This document shows positions 1-7,091 of a DNA stretch of 64,000 nucleotides, piece after piece. The notes under the pieces were generated by a model. It did not search any database and had not been told where the DNA came from. It was given only the letters and a program-made list of their open reading frames with translations. Positions within the stretch are counted from its first letter, which is position 1; the number at the start of each line of letters is the position of its first letter. The DNA is from Arthrobacter endolithicus (lineage in GTDB: Bacteria; Actinomycetota; Actinomycetes; Actinomycetales; Micrococcaceae), in the NCBI RefSeq assembly GCF_026627425.1, contig NZ_JAPNLH010000002.1:1-64000 (forward strand), written 5' to 3'. The translations under genes and the position numbers were made by a program.

Positions 1-13
1 CTAGGCCGCAATA

Positions 14-120
14 TTAAGCCGAGGAACGGGACGGAGACCCCCGAATCACCAGGGCAAGCGCACCAAGCTCGGCTTAACGTTTTCCTCGGCATAATCGCTA
101 TTAAGCCGAGCTCGGCTTAA
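14..120. repeat. Cluster of short inverted repeats (TTAAGCCGAG)
   Basis: The 10-base word TTAAGCCGAG occurs at 14-23 and 101-110. Its reverse complement occurs at 68-77 and 111-120, and a one-mismatch copy (CTCGGCATAA) at 85-94. The last two copies abut to give the perfect 20-bp palindrome TTAAGCCGAGCTCGGCTTAA at 101-120, directly against the transposase remnant. Such arrays suit core-type binding sites of a tyrosine recombinase or decayed element ends. No recombinase gene lies in the window, so the role is inferred. Confidence 0.6.
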
Positions 121-495
121 CAGCGACGCTGGCTCGGAATACACCTCTCAGAGGTACACGCAAACACTGGCCATGGAGGGGCTGGTACCCTCGATCGGCA
201 CGATCGGGGATGCGACAATGCCGCCGCCGAAACGGTGATGGGCTTGTTCAAGAACGAGGCCGTGGCCAAGGATTCACCGTTCAGAGCCGGGCCTTTGATG
301 GCTGAATCTGATGTGGTGGAAATCGTGGTGGACTGGGTGCATTGGTACAGCAACGAAAGGTTACATTCGACCTTGGGGTACCGTGCTCCAGTGGAATTCG
401 AAGAACTCTACTATCATGAAATAAGCGCCTCGTTACCCGATGAAGCTGCCAGAAAACTGGCGGCGGGTGTGAAAAAACTACCGGCTAAGCGCTGA
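119..495 (+). pseudogene. IS3-family transposase (OrfB) 3' remnant, frameshifted
   Basis: Two reading frames join to give the C-terminal third of an rve-type (DDE) IS3 OrfB transposase. The first frame (119-214) carries SDAGSEYTSQRYTQ and ends at GTIGDA. The second (from 217) resumes with NAAAETVMGLFKNEA and runs to the family-typical YNxxRxHSTLGYRAPVEFE ending. The conserved GDAYDNA stretch has lost about 4 bases near 214-217, which shifts the frame. The N-terminal half and OrfA are absent, and the 5' edge lies on the palindrome at 101-120. It is a dead fragment and marks past transposition or recombination. Confidence 0.8.
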
Positions 496-1090
496 CGGGA
501 CGATACACCAGGGCCATAGCGCCTGCCCGAAAATGGGTGGTACTGATGAGTTCGAGGTCCATTGGCTGTTGCAGGTCGGAGAAGAGTGGAAAACCGGAGC
601 CGAGCGCGACCGGATGAATCACGAGTCGGTATTCGTCGACCAGGCCGAGTTCTACCAGGCTGCGGGCGAAGTTCGCTCCTCCCTGCGCGAGAATGTAGTT
701 GCCAGGCTCCTGTTTCAGGCGCAGCATCTCCTCCGGGAGGTCTCCATTTGCGACCCCGGCCGACACCCAACTGGCTACGCCGTGGAACGGCTCCTGCGCT
801 GGCACATTGCCCCGCCCGGCATGGAGGTCGAACAACTTTTGCCGCGTGAAGACTACCTTCGCGATGTCGTTCATCGGGGCTGCCGTTGAGTTCGTCGCGG
901 AGGGCCAGTAGCTCGCCACTTCGTTGTAAAAGTGGCTTCCCATGGCGTGCAGGCCGGCCTGCTGAAGAGTCTCCAAGACCTAGGCTGCACCGTCGTCGCT
1001 CCGCGAGTCAAGGGTCCAATCCATCTCGCCGTTAGGTCCGCTGACGAAACCATCCAGCGACATCGACATTTTTAGTATGAGCTGTCGCAT
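485..1090 (-). pseudogene. Dihydrofolate reductase-like (RibD C-terminal family) protein, internal stop
   Basis: Read leftward from the ATG at 1090, the product begins MRQLILKMSMSLDGFVSGPN, the classic start of RibD-C/DHFR-like oxidoreductases. It continues GEMDWTLD and meets an in-frame TAG at 982-980. After the stop the same frame runs on to the end of the domain at 485, including ILAQGGANFARSLVELGLVDEYRL and HPVALGSGFPLF. One nonsense codon therefore splits an otherwise complete gene of about 200 codons. A downstream TTG at 976 could in principle restart a fragment without the N-terminal nucleotide-binding strand. NADPH-dependent reduction is the family role, but the substrate is unknown. 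Confidence 0.75.
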
Positions 1091-1131
1091 GTGAGGCATG
1101 TCCTTTAGTATTTGTCGGGCACGTTCTTGGA

Positions 1132-1773
1132 CTAGGCAGCCAGGTGGAACGTGTTCGCGAAACGATCGAGGAGGTCACTGCGGCCGCGCAGCACCTCGAC
1201 CACGCCGGTCGCGATCGCACGATCCGGGCTGAGCTCGCCGGAGATGAGCAGGCGGATGGCTGGCCCTGCAGCGAAGGCGAGGTCGACTGGCCCGTCTCCG
1301 CGTGCCACGTCGAGCGTGGAGCCGTCCACCCGGATGAGCAGCTCGGCGGGGCCGAAGCGCGCTGCGTATGCGGTCGCTGGCAGGCTCGCCGCGACCTGCG
1401 GCCGGAAGGCCGTGCGAAGCGCCATCGTCATCGAGTCGGGGGTGATGATCTGCTCCTGGCGCGGATCGCCCATCGATTTGAAGCCCCAGGCACCGAGCGC
1501 GAGCACTACCGGCTCGAGCTCGCGGCCGTAGGGCGTCAGTTCGTAGACAATGACGCGAGAGTGCGGCATGCGCCGGAGAACGCCGGCCGCCTGCAGATCC
1601 TTGAGCCGCGTCGCCAGGATGTTGCTCGGGATTCGCGGCAGGCCAGCGGCTAGCTCTCCGTAGCGGCGCGGCCCGACGAGTAGGTCGCGGACGATCAGCA
1701 TTGCCCAGCGTTCGCCCACGAGCTCCAGGGCTCGCGTGACGCCGCAATACTGTCCGTACTCCCGAGCAGTCAT
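1132..1773 (-). CDS. HxlR-family winged-helix transcriptional regulator
   Basis: 213-aa protein. Residues about 8-95 form the HxlR winged helix (YCGVTRALELVGERWAMLIV, then RDLLVGPRRYGELAAGLPRI and NILATRLKDLQAAGVL). A C-terminal part of about 110 residues resembles an SCP2/sterol-carrier-like ligand domain (FGPAELLIRVDGS, DLAFAAGPAIRLL), a known arrangement in longer actinobacterial HxlR proteins. The ATG at 1773 gives the normal N-terminus. The gene starts 5 bases after the glyoxalase-fold gene upstream, so the two are probably co-transcribed. HxlR proteins commonly sense electrophiles or redox stress and autoregulate. A CACTTG/CAAGTG dyad lies before the operon. The ligand is unknown. Confidence 0.85.
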   Translation of the reverse strand: MTAREYGQYCGVTRALELVGERWAMLIVRDLLVGPRRYGELAAGLPRIPSNILATRLKDLQAAGVLRRMPHSRVIVYELTPYGRELEPVVLALGAWGFKSMGDPRQEQIITPDSMTMALRTAFRPQVAASLPATAYAARFGPAELLIRVDGSTLDVARGDGPVDLAFAAGPAIRLLISGELSPDRAIATGVVEVLRGRSDLLDRFANTFHLAA

Positions 1774-1778
1774 CGAGC

Positions 1779-2213
1779 TCAGGCCTGCTGGTTCGCGTAG
1801 GCCTCGGGACCCTGCTCGGCCGCAACCGGATCCATCCAACCGAACTCGACGATATTGCCGTCGGGGTCGGTGAGCGTGCGCTGGTACATGAAACCGTAGT
1901 CCGACGCGGGGTGCGGCTCAGCGCCGCCCGCTGCGACACCGGCGGCAATTGTCTTGTCGACGGCCTCCCGATCGTCGAGGAAAATCGCCGTCGCCACCGT
2001 CGGGCTCACAGCTGGGTCGCCGATCGGTAGGTCGGTGAAGGTCTGGAAGAACTCGCGGACCAGAATCATGAAGTAGCTGTGGTCCTCCTCTACGACGACG
2101 CAGGCCGCGTTGTGATCGGTGAACTTCGGATTGATGGTAAAGCCGATCGCCGTGTAGAACGCCTTCGCACGCTCCAGGTCGGTCACGGGCAGGTTGACGA
2201 ACATCGCGGTCAT
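1779..2213 (-). CDS. VOC (glyoxalase/bleomycin-resistance) fold protein
   Basis: 144-aa single-domain vicinal-oxygen-chelate protein. It has the paired beta-alpha-beta-beta-beta modules: MFVNLPVTDLERAKAFYTAI at the start and LTDPDGNIVEFGWMDP near the end, where metal-binding positions usually lie. The ATG at 2213 follows a GGGAGACC ribosome site. Proteins of this type are lyases, dioxygenases or drug-binding proteins, and the substrate cannot be told. It is the first gene of a two-gene operon with the HxlR regulator, which suggests a detoxification gene under its own sensor. Confidence 0.85.
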   Translation of the reverse strand: MTAMFVNLPVTDLERAKAFYTAIGFTINPKFTDHNAACVVVEEDHSYFMILVREFFQTFTDLPIGDPAVSPTVATAIFLDDREAVDKTIAAGVAAGGAEPHPASDYGFMYQRTLTDPDGNIVEFGWMDPVAAEQGPEAYANQQA

Positions 2214-2252
2214 TTTGGTCTCCCTCGTTGGTTCTGTATGCGAACTAGATAA

Positions 2253-2271
2253 CACTTGCAAAAAACAAGTG
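2253..2271. promoter_or_regulatory. Dyad in the HxlR/VOC promoter
   Basis: CACTTG (2253-2258) and CAAGTG (2266-2271) form a perfect 6-bp inverted repeat with a 7-base A-rich spacer. On the minus strand it lies directly beside a TTATCT -10-like box and about 40 bases before the VOC start. ACTTG/CAAGT half-sites are typical of HxlR-family operators, so autoregulation is likely. This is inferred from position and pattern only. Confidence 0.45.
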
Positions 2272-2394
2272 GCACGTCAAGAGCCTTGATCCGCGCAACG
2301 CCCACCACAAGCAAGCCCGTCGAACTAGTTGTCATAAGGGATCCAAACCTGTACTCTTCTCGTGAACGTGACACTATTCGAGGAGGTGAGCCCG

Positions 2395-2448
2395 ATGCAC
2401 GCACTGTCCACTCTGGGCGCTCCTGTGAATTCACGATCGCGCGACTGA
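2395..2448 (+). CDS. Possible 17-codon leader peptide or gene-start remnant
   Basis: An almost ideal Shine-Dalgarno sequence (GAGGAGGTGA, 2380-2389) precedes an ATG at 2395 opening a 17-codon frame (MHALSTLGAPVNSRSRD, stop TGA). It ends 48 bases before the patatin-like gene. The ribosome site is far better than that of the downstream gene, so either a leader peptide is translated or this is the start of a gene whose body has been lost. No family is recognised. Confidence 0.35.
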   Translation: MHALSTLGAPVNSRSRD

Positions 2449-2496
2449 CGTAACCGTTGCGGGGAGCGCTGCACGCACTCTCAGAAAGCAACGACC

Positions 2497-3432
2497 ATGA
2501 ACCATTTACTTCGGTGCAACTCGGTGACGACCCCCGACGGCATCTCGGAACACAACTCCCGCACAGCGTTGGTCCTCGGTGGTGGCGGATCGACAGGCAA
2601 CGCTTGGCTAATCGGCGTCGCCGCCGGACTGTTCGATGCCGGGCTGGACGTGACCACAGCCGATCTGACGATTGGGACGTCAGCCGGCTCGACGGCCGCG
2701 GCCCAGATGGCTGGCGCGACGCCGACCGACTTACTTGTCGCCACTGTTGCCGCTGTCCCCCAGCAACTGACCGGTCCGGTCGGATCCGACCGGGGCCGCG
2801 TTCTGCTCAGGCCTGTGGCGGACCATATGGAGAAGATCCGCAAAATCATCGCCTCCGCCGAGAATGCGACTGACATGCGCCGCAGAATGGGCGCGGCGGC
2901 ACTCTACTTGGATGCGGCGTCGGACTCCTGGCAAACGTGGTGGCGCGCCACCGTCGCCTCGCGGCTGCCCAGCCCGCACTGGCCGAAACGAGCCTTGCTC
3001 ATTACGGCGGTCGAAGCCCATACTGGTGAACCGGTCGTGTTCGATCGCCACAGTGGAGTCGATCTAGCGGACGCCGTCGCCGCCAGCTGTGCCAGTGGGC
3101 GTCCCTACGGGATAGGGGGCAACCGATACATCGACGGCGGCTACCGACGCAATGAGAATGCCGATCTGGCAGCAGGATACGGACGGGTGCTGGTGCTGTC
3201 ACCCTTCGGTGGCAGAGCACTGCAACCGAAGGACTGGGGCATGCAGCTCTCGGCACAGGTCGATGAGCTACGCGCAGGCGGCAGCAGGGTCGAGACGATC
3301 TTCCCAGACAGCGACTCCGAGCATATGTTCGGCGCCAACGCCATGGACCTGTCGCTGCGTCCGCCCGCTGCTCGAGCCGGTTACAACCAAGGAAGGGCCT
3401 TGGCCGAGCATCTCACCAAATTCTGGCGCTGA
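2497..3432 (+). CDS. Patatin-like phospholipase family protein
   Basis: 311-aa alpha/beta hydrolase of the patatin family. The N-terminal ALVLGGGGSTGNAWLIG is the glycine-rich oxyanion motif. IGTSAGS (near residue 61) carries the nucleophile serine of GxSxG, and YIDGGYRRNEN carries the DG-type catalytic aspartate. Together these give a complete Ser-Asp dyad. There is no signal peptide, so it is probably a cytosolic or membrane-associated acyl hydrolase. The ATG at 2497 has a weak ribosome site. The next reading frame begins at its stop codon but is a gene remnant, so this is effectively a single gene. Confidence 0.85.
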   Translation: MNHLLRCNSVTTPDGISEHNSRTALVLGGGGSTGNAWLIGVAAGLFDAGLDVTTADLTIGTSAGSTAAAQMAGATPTDLLVATVAAVPQQLTGPVGSDRGRVLLRPVADHMEKIRKIIASAENATDMRRRMGAAALYLDAASDSWQTWWRATVASRLPSPHWPKRALLITAVEAHTGEPVVFDRHSGVDLADAVAASCASGRPYGIGGNRYIDGGYRRNENADLAAGYGRVLVLSPFGGRALQPKDWGMQLSAQVDELRAGGSRVETIFPDSDSEHMFGANAMDLSLRPPAARAGYNQGRALAEHLTKFWR

Positions 3433-3434
3433 CA

Positions 3435-3756
3435 CGCACCAAGGTTCACGGCTCCTTCAAAGAGTTCGAGGGGCACCTGCACATCGACGCGGAGGAGCCC
3501 ACCCGGTCCAGCGGACGCCTATCAGGTGACGGGTGACTTGGCCATTAAGGGTGTCTCTCGTCCCGTAACCTTAGACGTCCAATACACGGGCTCATCCGTC
3601 GATCCATATGGCAACACCCGGATTGGCTTTGAGGCCGCCGTAGCGATCAACCGCAAGGACTGGGGCCTGAACTGGAACGCGCCGCTGGAAGCCGGCGGGG
3701 TCCTCGTGAGCGAAAAGGTGACTCTGGAGATTGCTATCTCCGCAATCAGGCAATAG
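3435..3756 (+). pseudogene. YceI-family (polyisoprenoid-binding) protein remnant
   Basis: Two pieces of a YceI lipocalin-like protein lie in different frames. The first reads TRTKVHGSFKEFEGHLHIDA and stops at 3537. The second resumes with AYQVTGDLAIKGVSRPVTLDV and ends with the conserved GNTRIGFEAAVAINRKDWGL and EAGGVLVSEKVTLEI. About 50-60 residues between them and the N-terminus are missing. The end of the gene is well preserved, which points to a fairly recent internal deletion plus frameshift. Intact homologues bind isoprenoid lipids or respond to stress. Confidence 0.75.
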
Positions 3757-4357
3757 CGGCGGAGTACAGGGAAGCAGAGGACCTCACGGGGTAATGAGAG
3801 ACTTGCTGTCCACTCCCCTGCACCTTGAGCCGACAGTATGGATGGCCACACCATAAGGAACGGAACGGTGGCAATGCGCATCGGCGGTCATTTTTTGTTC
3901 CGCGGAGGACATACCACCTCATCGAGCTTGACGGTGGTACAGCTCTCCTGACCGTTCCCGGCGAACAGCCGACGGCGTCGAGGATCTGGAAAAGCGCGGT
4001 GACTAGCCTCAGTGCTAGCAGGGCGCGCAGCGCCCAGAGGGCAAGCATGGGCAAGAGCATCACGGGCATGGCCAGACCGCGGATCATGAAGTAATGGGCG
4101 TAGTTCCTCCTGCGCTGACCCGCCGTAGAAAGTGACTCCCCCCGTGCCCCGTAATTAGCTCGGGCGTCAACTCAAGTGAGACAAACGGGACGAAGATGTT
4201 TCCGCAGGCACGCCGGAGCCCAGCGAGCACTGGGCCGGCGCCATGCTAATTTTTTGCTGCGCCGTAGCGTCATGTTTTTGCGGGGGTCAATTTAGATGCT
4301 GTTTGCCCGGGGCCTGGCGTGGTTGCGGGGTAGCCACTTCGGCTGTTCTCAGGGAGC
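3757..4357. other. Intergenic stretch with no convincing gene
   Basis: No recognisable protein is encoded. A minus-strand frame (4087 leftward) opens with a hydrophobic run (MIRGLAMPVMLLPMLALWAL) that then degenerates, possibly the ghost of a small membrane protein. A hairpin GCCCAG...CTGGGC lies at 4218-4235 and a T-run at 4249-4255, together a weak terminator-like element. Confidence 0.4.
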
Positions 4358-5623
4358 TTAGATGGTGGGTGGACGGTCTCGGTGAACTCGGATGAAGCGC
4401 AATATGATGCCAACCGCGAACACAAGGACGCCCGATCCAACCGAAAGCGGGGGAAGCGTGGCGACCAGGATCATGCAGGCCAGGGCTCCCACTACCTGGA
4501 GGGCTTTGGGGTAGCGGCGGTCCGTCGTGGGCTGGGTGAAGGCTGCAATGTTGGCGACCAGGTAGTAGATAAGCACGCCGAAGGATGAGAAGCCGATCGC
4601 TCCGCGCAGGTCGGTTACGGAGATAACCGCGCAGATCACCACAGCCAGGGTCACCTCTGCCCGGTGTGGCACCTTGTAGCGGGGGTGGACCGCGGCAAGC
4701 CAGTGCGGCAAGTCGTGCTCGCGTGCCATTGCAAGGCTCGTTCGCCCCAGTCCTGCAATAAGAGCCAGCAAGGCGCCAAGTGCTGCTACAGCCGCCCCGA
4801 TCCGGACAACCGGGGCAGCCCAGGCCCAGGAGCCAGCGCCGACGGCCGTAGCCAGGGGTGTGGGACTCGCGGAAACCCCATCTGGGCCCAAGACGGTCAG
4901 GACTGTGACCGCGATGACAGCATAGATCACAACGGTGATGGCTAGGGCTATCCCGATCGCGCGGGGGATGGTGCGCTTGGGGTCACGGACTTCCTCGCCC
5001 ATCGTCGCGATCCGTGCGTAGCCGGCGAAAGCGAAGAACAGCAGGCCGGCGGACTGGAGTATCCCGTACCCGCCGTGAGCCAGCAATCCGTCCCCGAGGA
5101 GAGTGTCAGGATTTGTCCCCGAGCCGCCCCAGCATGCCGCTACGGCAATCGCCAGTGCCATCAGGACGGCGGCGACAAGGATACGCGTAAGCCCCGCCGT
5201 CCGGGTGACCCCGTGATAGTTCACGGCGGCGAGAACGATCACGGCTGTGATGGCGACCGGGCGTTCCCAGCCGGCCGGGGCGGCGTAGGCGCCGAAGGTC
5301 ATGGCCATGGCTGCAGCGCTGGCGGTCTTGCCGATTACGAAGCCCCACCCGGCCAGGTAGCCGGGCCATGGGCCTAGGCGTTTACGGCCGTAAATGTAGG
5401 TACCGCCCGAGGTCGGGTAGATGGCAGCGAGCTGTGCTGAGGAGGTGGCGTTGCAAAAGGCCACTAGGGCTGCGACGGCGAGCCCTACGAGCAGACCCGA
5501 TCCAGCAGCGGCGGCAGCCGGCGTGAAGGCCGCAAAAACCCCAGCACCGATCATCGAGCCGAGACCAATGATCACAGCGTCGAATGTGCCCAGCCGGCGG
5601 GCCAGGGCCTGGGGGTTACTCAT
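4358..5623 (-). CDS. APC-superfamily amino acid permease
   Basis: 421-aa integral membrane protein with about 12 hydrophobic segments. The first segment carries the APC substrate-binding motif IIGLGSMIGAGVFAAFTPAA (residues about 17-37), and a later part reads GYARIATMGEEVRDPKRTIPRAIG, the cytoplasmic loop typical of the family. The length suits LAT/CAT-like exchangers and permeases. Its start overlaps the stop of the upstream PadR gene by ATGA, so the two were built as a translationally coupled pair. Because that regulator is now frameshifted, the permease is probably expressed without its original control. The substrate is unknown. Confidence 0.85.
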   Translation of the reverse strand: MSNPQALARRLGTFDAVIIGLGSMIGAGVFAAFTPAAAAAGSGLLVGLAVAALVAFCNATSSAQLAAIYPTSGGTYIYGRKRLGPWPGYLAGWGFVIGKTASAAAMAMTFGAYAAPAGWERPVAITAVIVLAAVNYHGVTRTAGLTRILVAAVLMALAIAVAACWGGSGTNPDTLLGDGLLAHGGYGILQSAGLLFFAFAGYARIATMGEEVRDPKRTIPRAIGIALAITVVIYAVIAVTVLTVLGPDGVSASPTPLATAVGAGSWAWAAPVVRIGAAVAALGALLALIAGLGRTSLAMAREHDLPHWLAAVHPRYKVPHRAEVTLAVVICAVISVTDLRGAIGFSSFGVLIYYLVANIAAFTQPTTDRRYPKALQVVGALACMILVATLPPLSVGSGVLVFAVGIILRFIRVHRDRPPTI

Positions 5624-5945
5624 AAGGGTTCTCCTTCGTCGGATGCGGGAAGGATTTCAGCGGCGAGTTCGGCGACGGACCGGCGCCCCGCGGTCAGTGA
5701 CTCGAGGCCTCCCTTCGTGGCCCGGTAGACCCGGAGCGGCCGCGGCTGACCGCTTCCTCGCGGGAGACCAGCAGACCGTGCTGCCCATCCGGTACGGCGC
5801 GGGATGCAGGGTTCCAAGGGGAAGTGGAATACCCGTGGTTGGCCAGCTGGGACATCCAGGTTCCGTGGACGTCGGCCTCGGCTGTGTGGTGGAGGATATG
5901 TAGCCGCACCGCCGCACGCATCAATTCACGCATCAATTCACGCAT
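5620..5945 (-). pseudogene. PadR-family transcriptional regulator, multiply frameshifted
   Basis: All pieces of a PadR-type winged helix are present but spread over three frames. MRELMRAAVRLHILHHTAEA and HGTWMSQLANHGY are in the first. The LGTLHPAPYRM wing-helix part is in the second. GQHGLLVSREEAVS is back in the first. RVYRATKGGLESLTAGRRSV to the end (EILPASDEGEPL) is in the third. The 5' end also contains a 12-base tandem repeat (CGCATCAATTCA, about 5916-5945) that duplicates the LMRE codons. The stop overlaps the permease start. The gene is dead but decayed recently. Confidence 0.8.
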
Positions 5946-5969
5946 CTGAGTCTCAACCTATCGAGAACC

Positions 5970-5988
5970 GATATCGTGGCACGATATC
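5970..5988. promoter_or_regulatory. Perfect 19-bp palindrome, likely PadR operator
   Basis: GATATCGTGGCACGATATC has two perfect 9-base arms around one central base, 25 bases before the start of the broken PadR gene. ATATCGTG-type dyads are characteristic of PadR-family autoregulatory operators. The site survives intact although the regulator beside it is frameshifted. Confidence 0.65.
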
Positions 5989-6213
5989 TGAGGTGAATGT
6001 TACGTCAGATCCTTCCCTTTGTGCGCAGGTCAAAAGGAGTAATCCCGGGTAACTCTCGTCTGTGCCGACCGGGCTCCTTTTCACCTGTCTTGCCGCCGGC
6101 ACCCATGGGTCCGGACCGCAACACAGCATGCCGCGAAAAGCACACCTCCCCCAACGATCGGCGCGTCCGCTAACGACGAAGCCCGCCGAGGCGGATAAAT
6201 CCACCCGCGACAT

Positions 6214-6516
6214 TTGCAAACGCCGGCACTCTACCGCACGCCCGTTGTGTTTGCCCTATCCCCGTCGCGGCTGTTTAGCTGGTTCTTCTGGACCTACAAC
6301 GCGCGTCTGGTCCTGACGGCCGGCACCATGGTGGTGCACGGCATCCTGCAGGTCAGCGGCACCGCCGACGTCTCCGCAGCCATCCCGGGAATCGCTGGCC
6401 TGGGCCACATCCTGCTGACTGTTGGCATGGTCCTGCTGTTCCTGGCCCTGCGCACGCGCCTCTTCGGGAAAAGGGAGCAGGGCGCCGAAGCCGCGACCAT
6501 ACTCGCCACCCGCTGA
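6214..6516 (+). CDS. Small hydrophobic protein, possible membrane-protein fragment
   Basis: A reading frame of about 100 codons, nominally from a TTG. From SWFFWTYNARLVLTAGTMVV to HILLTVGMVLLFLALRTRLF it shows two clear transmembrane stretches followed by a basic, then acidic, tail. No ribosome site supports the start, and I recognise no family. It may be the C-terminal end of a larger lost membrane protein, since decayed genes lie on both sides. Composition and third-position GC look coding. Confidence 0.35.
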   Translation: MQTPALYRTPVVFALSPSRLFSWFFWTYNARLVLTAGTMVVHGILQVSGTADVSAAIPGIAGLGHILLTVGMVLLFLALRTRLFGKREQGAEAATILATR

Positions 6517-7091
6517 GTCGCCGCGCCTGTTGTGTATTCCCCATCCACCACGGCCCTGCCAGGGCCAGGAGACCCCACCCCGACTGTTAGCTGAAGCATG
6601 CAACAGCGAGGCAGGGTGTACCGCGGCGGGAGCACGCAACCGCAACAGGTGGGCAGGCCTTGGCGTTCCCGCGGCCGTCTGGAAGACGAGTTTGGTAGCG
6701 GAAAATTATTCATCGCCGGCCTAGTCCTGTTCATGGCCGGCAGCCGGCGCCGAAGCGTTTGGACATGGTGCATATTCGCCCGTTGGGACAGCACCCGAAG
6801 CAGCGCTAGATCCCAACGCGCCTATCGGCACCCAATGCATCTTGTTTCGCTACATCGACTACCAAAAAAGCACCTTTGACAGAGTCCGCCGAACGTGACC
6901 GTCGGATCACCGAACGGGTCAAACGGGACGGTCGACATCCAGCGTTTTTGTCGATGCGGATCAAGGCACGGACCTGTTCGGTGGGGCCCGCTTGCGGGCA
7001 CTGGATCAATCTCGAAATCCAACTTGGAACACGTTTTCGCGAGTACTGAAATGCCACCGGGTGATCGTCGGGACGCCTAGGCATCGAGGCG
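6517..7091. other. Degraded stretch with an MFS-like scrap
   Basis: No intact gene is evident. On the plus strand at about 6676-6747 a frame reads GRLEDEFGSGKLFIAGLVLF, which resembles the loop 2-3 region of a major-facilitator transporter (GxLxDRFGRRxLFIAGLVLF) but has no continuation. The rest, including 6760-7090, gives no recognisable coding or RNA feature. Confidence 0.35.

Noticed and set aside
5916-5950. CGCATCAATTCA direct repeats considered as a CRISPR-like or iteron array
   Set aside because: Only 12 bases long with no spacers; simple tandem duplication inside the PadR coding start.
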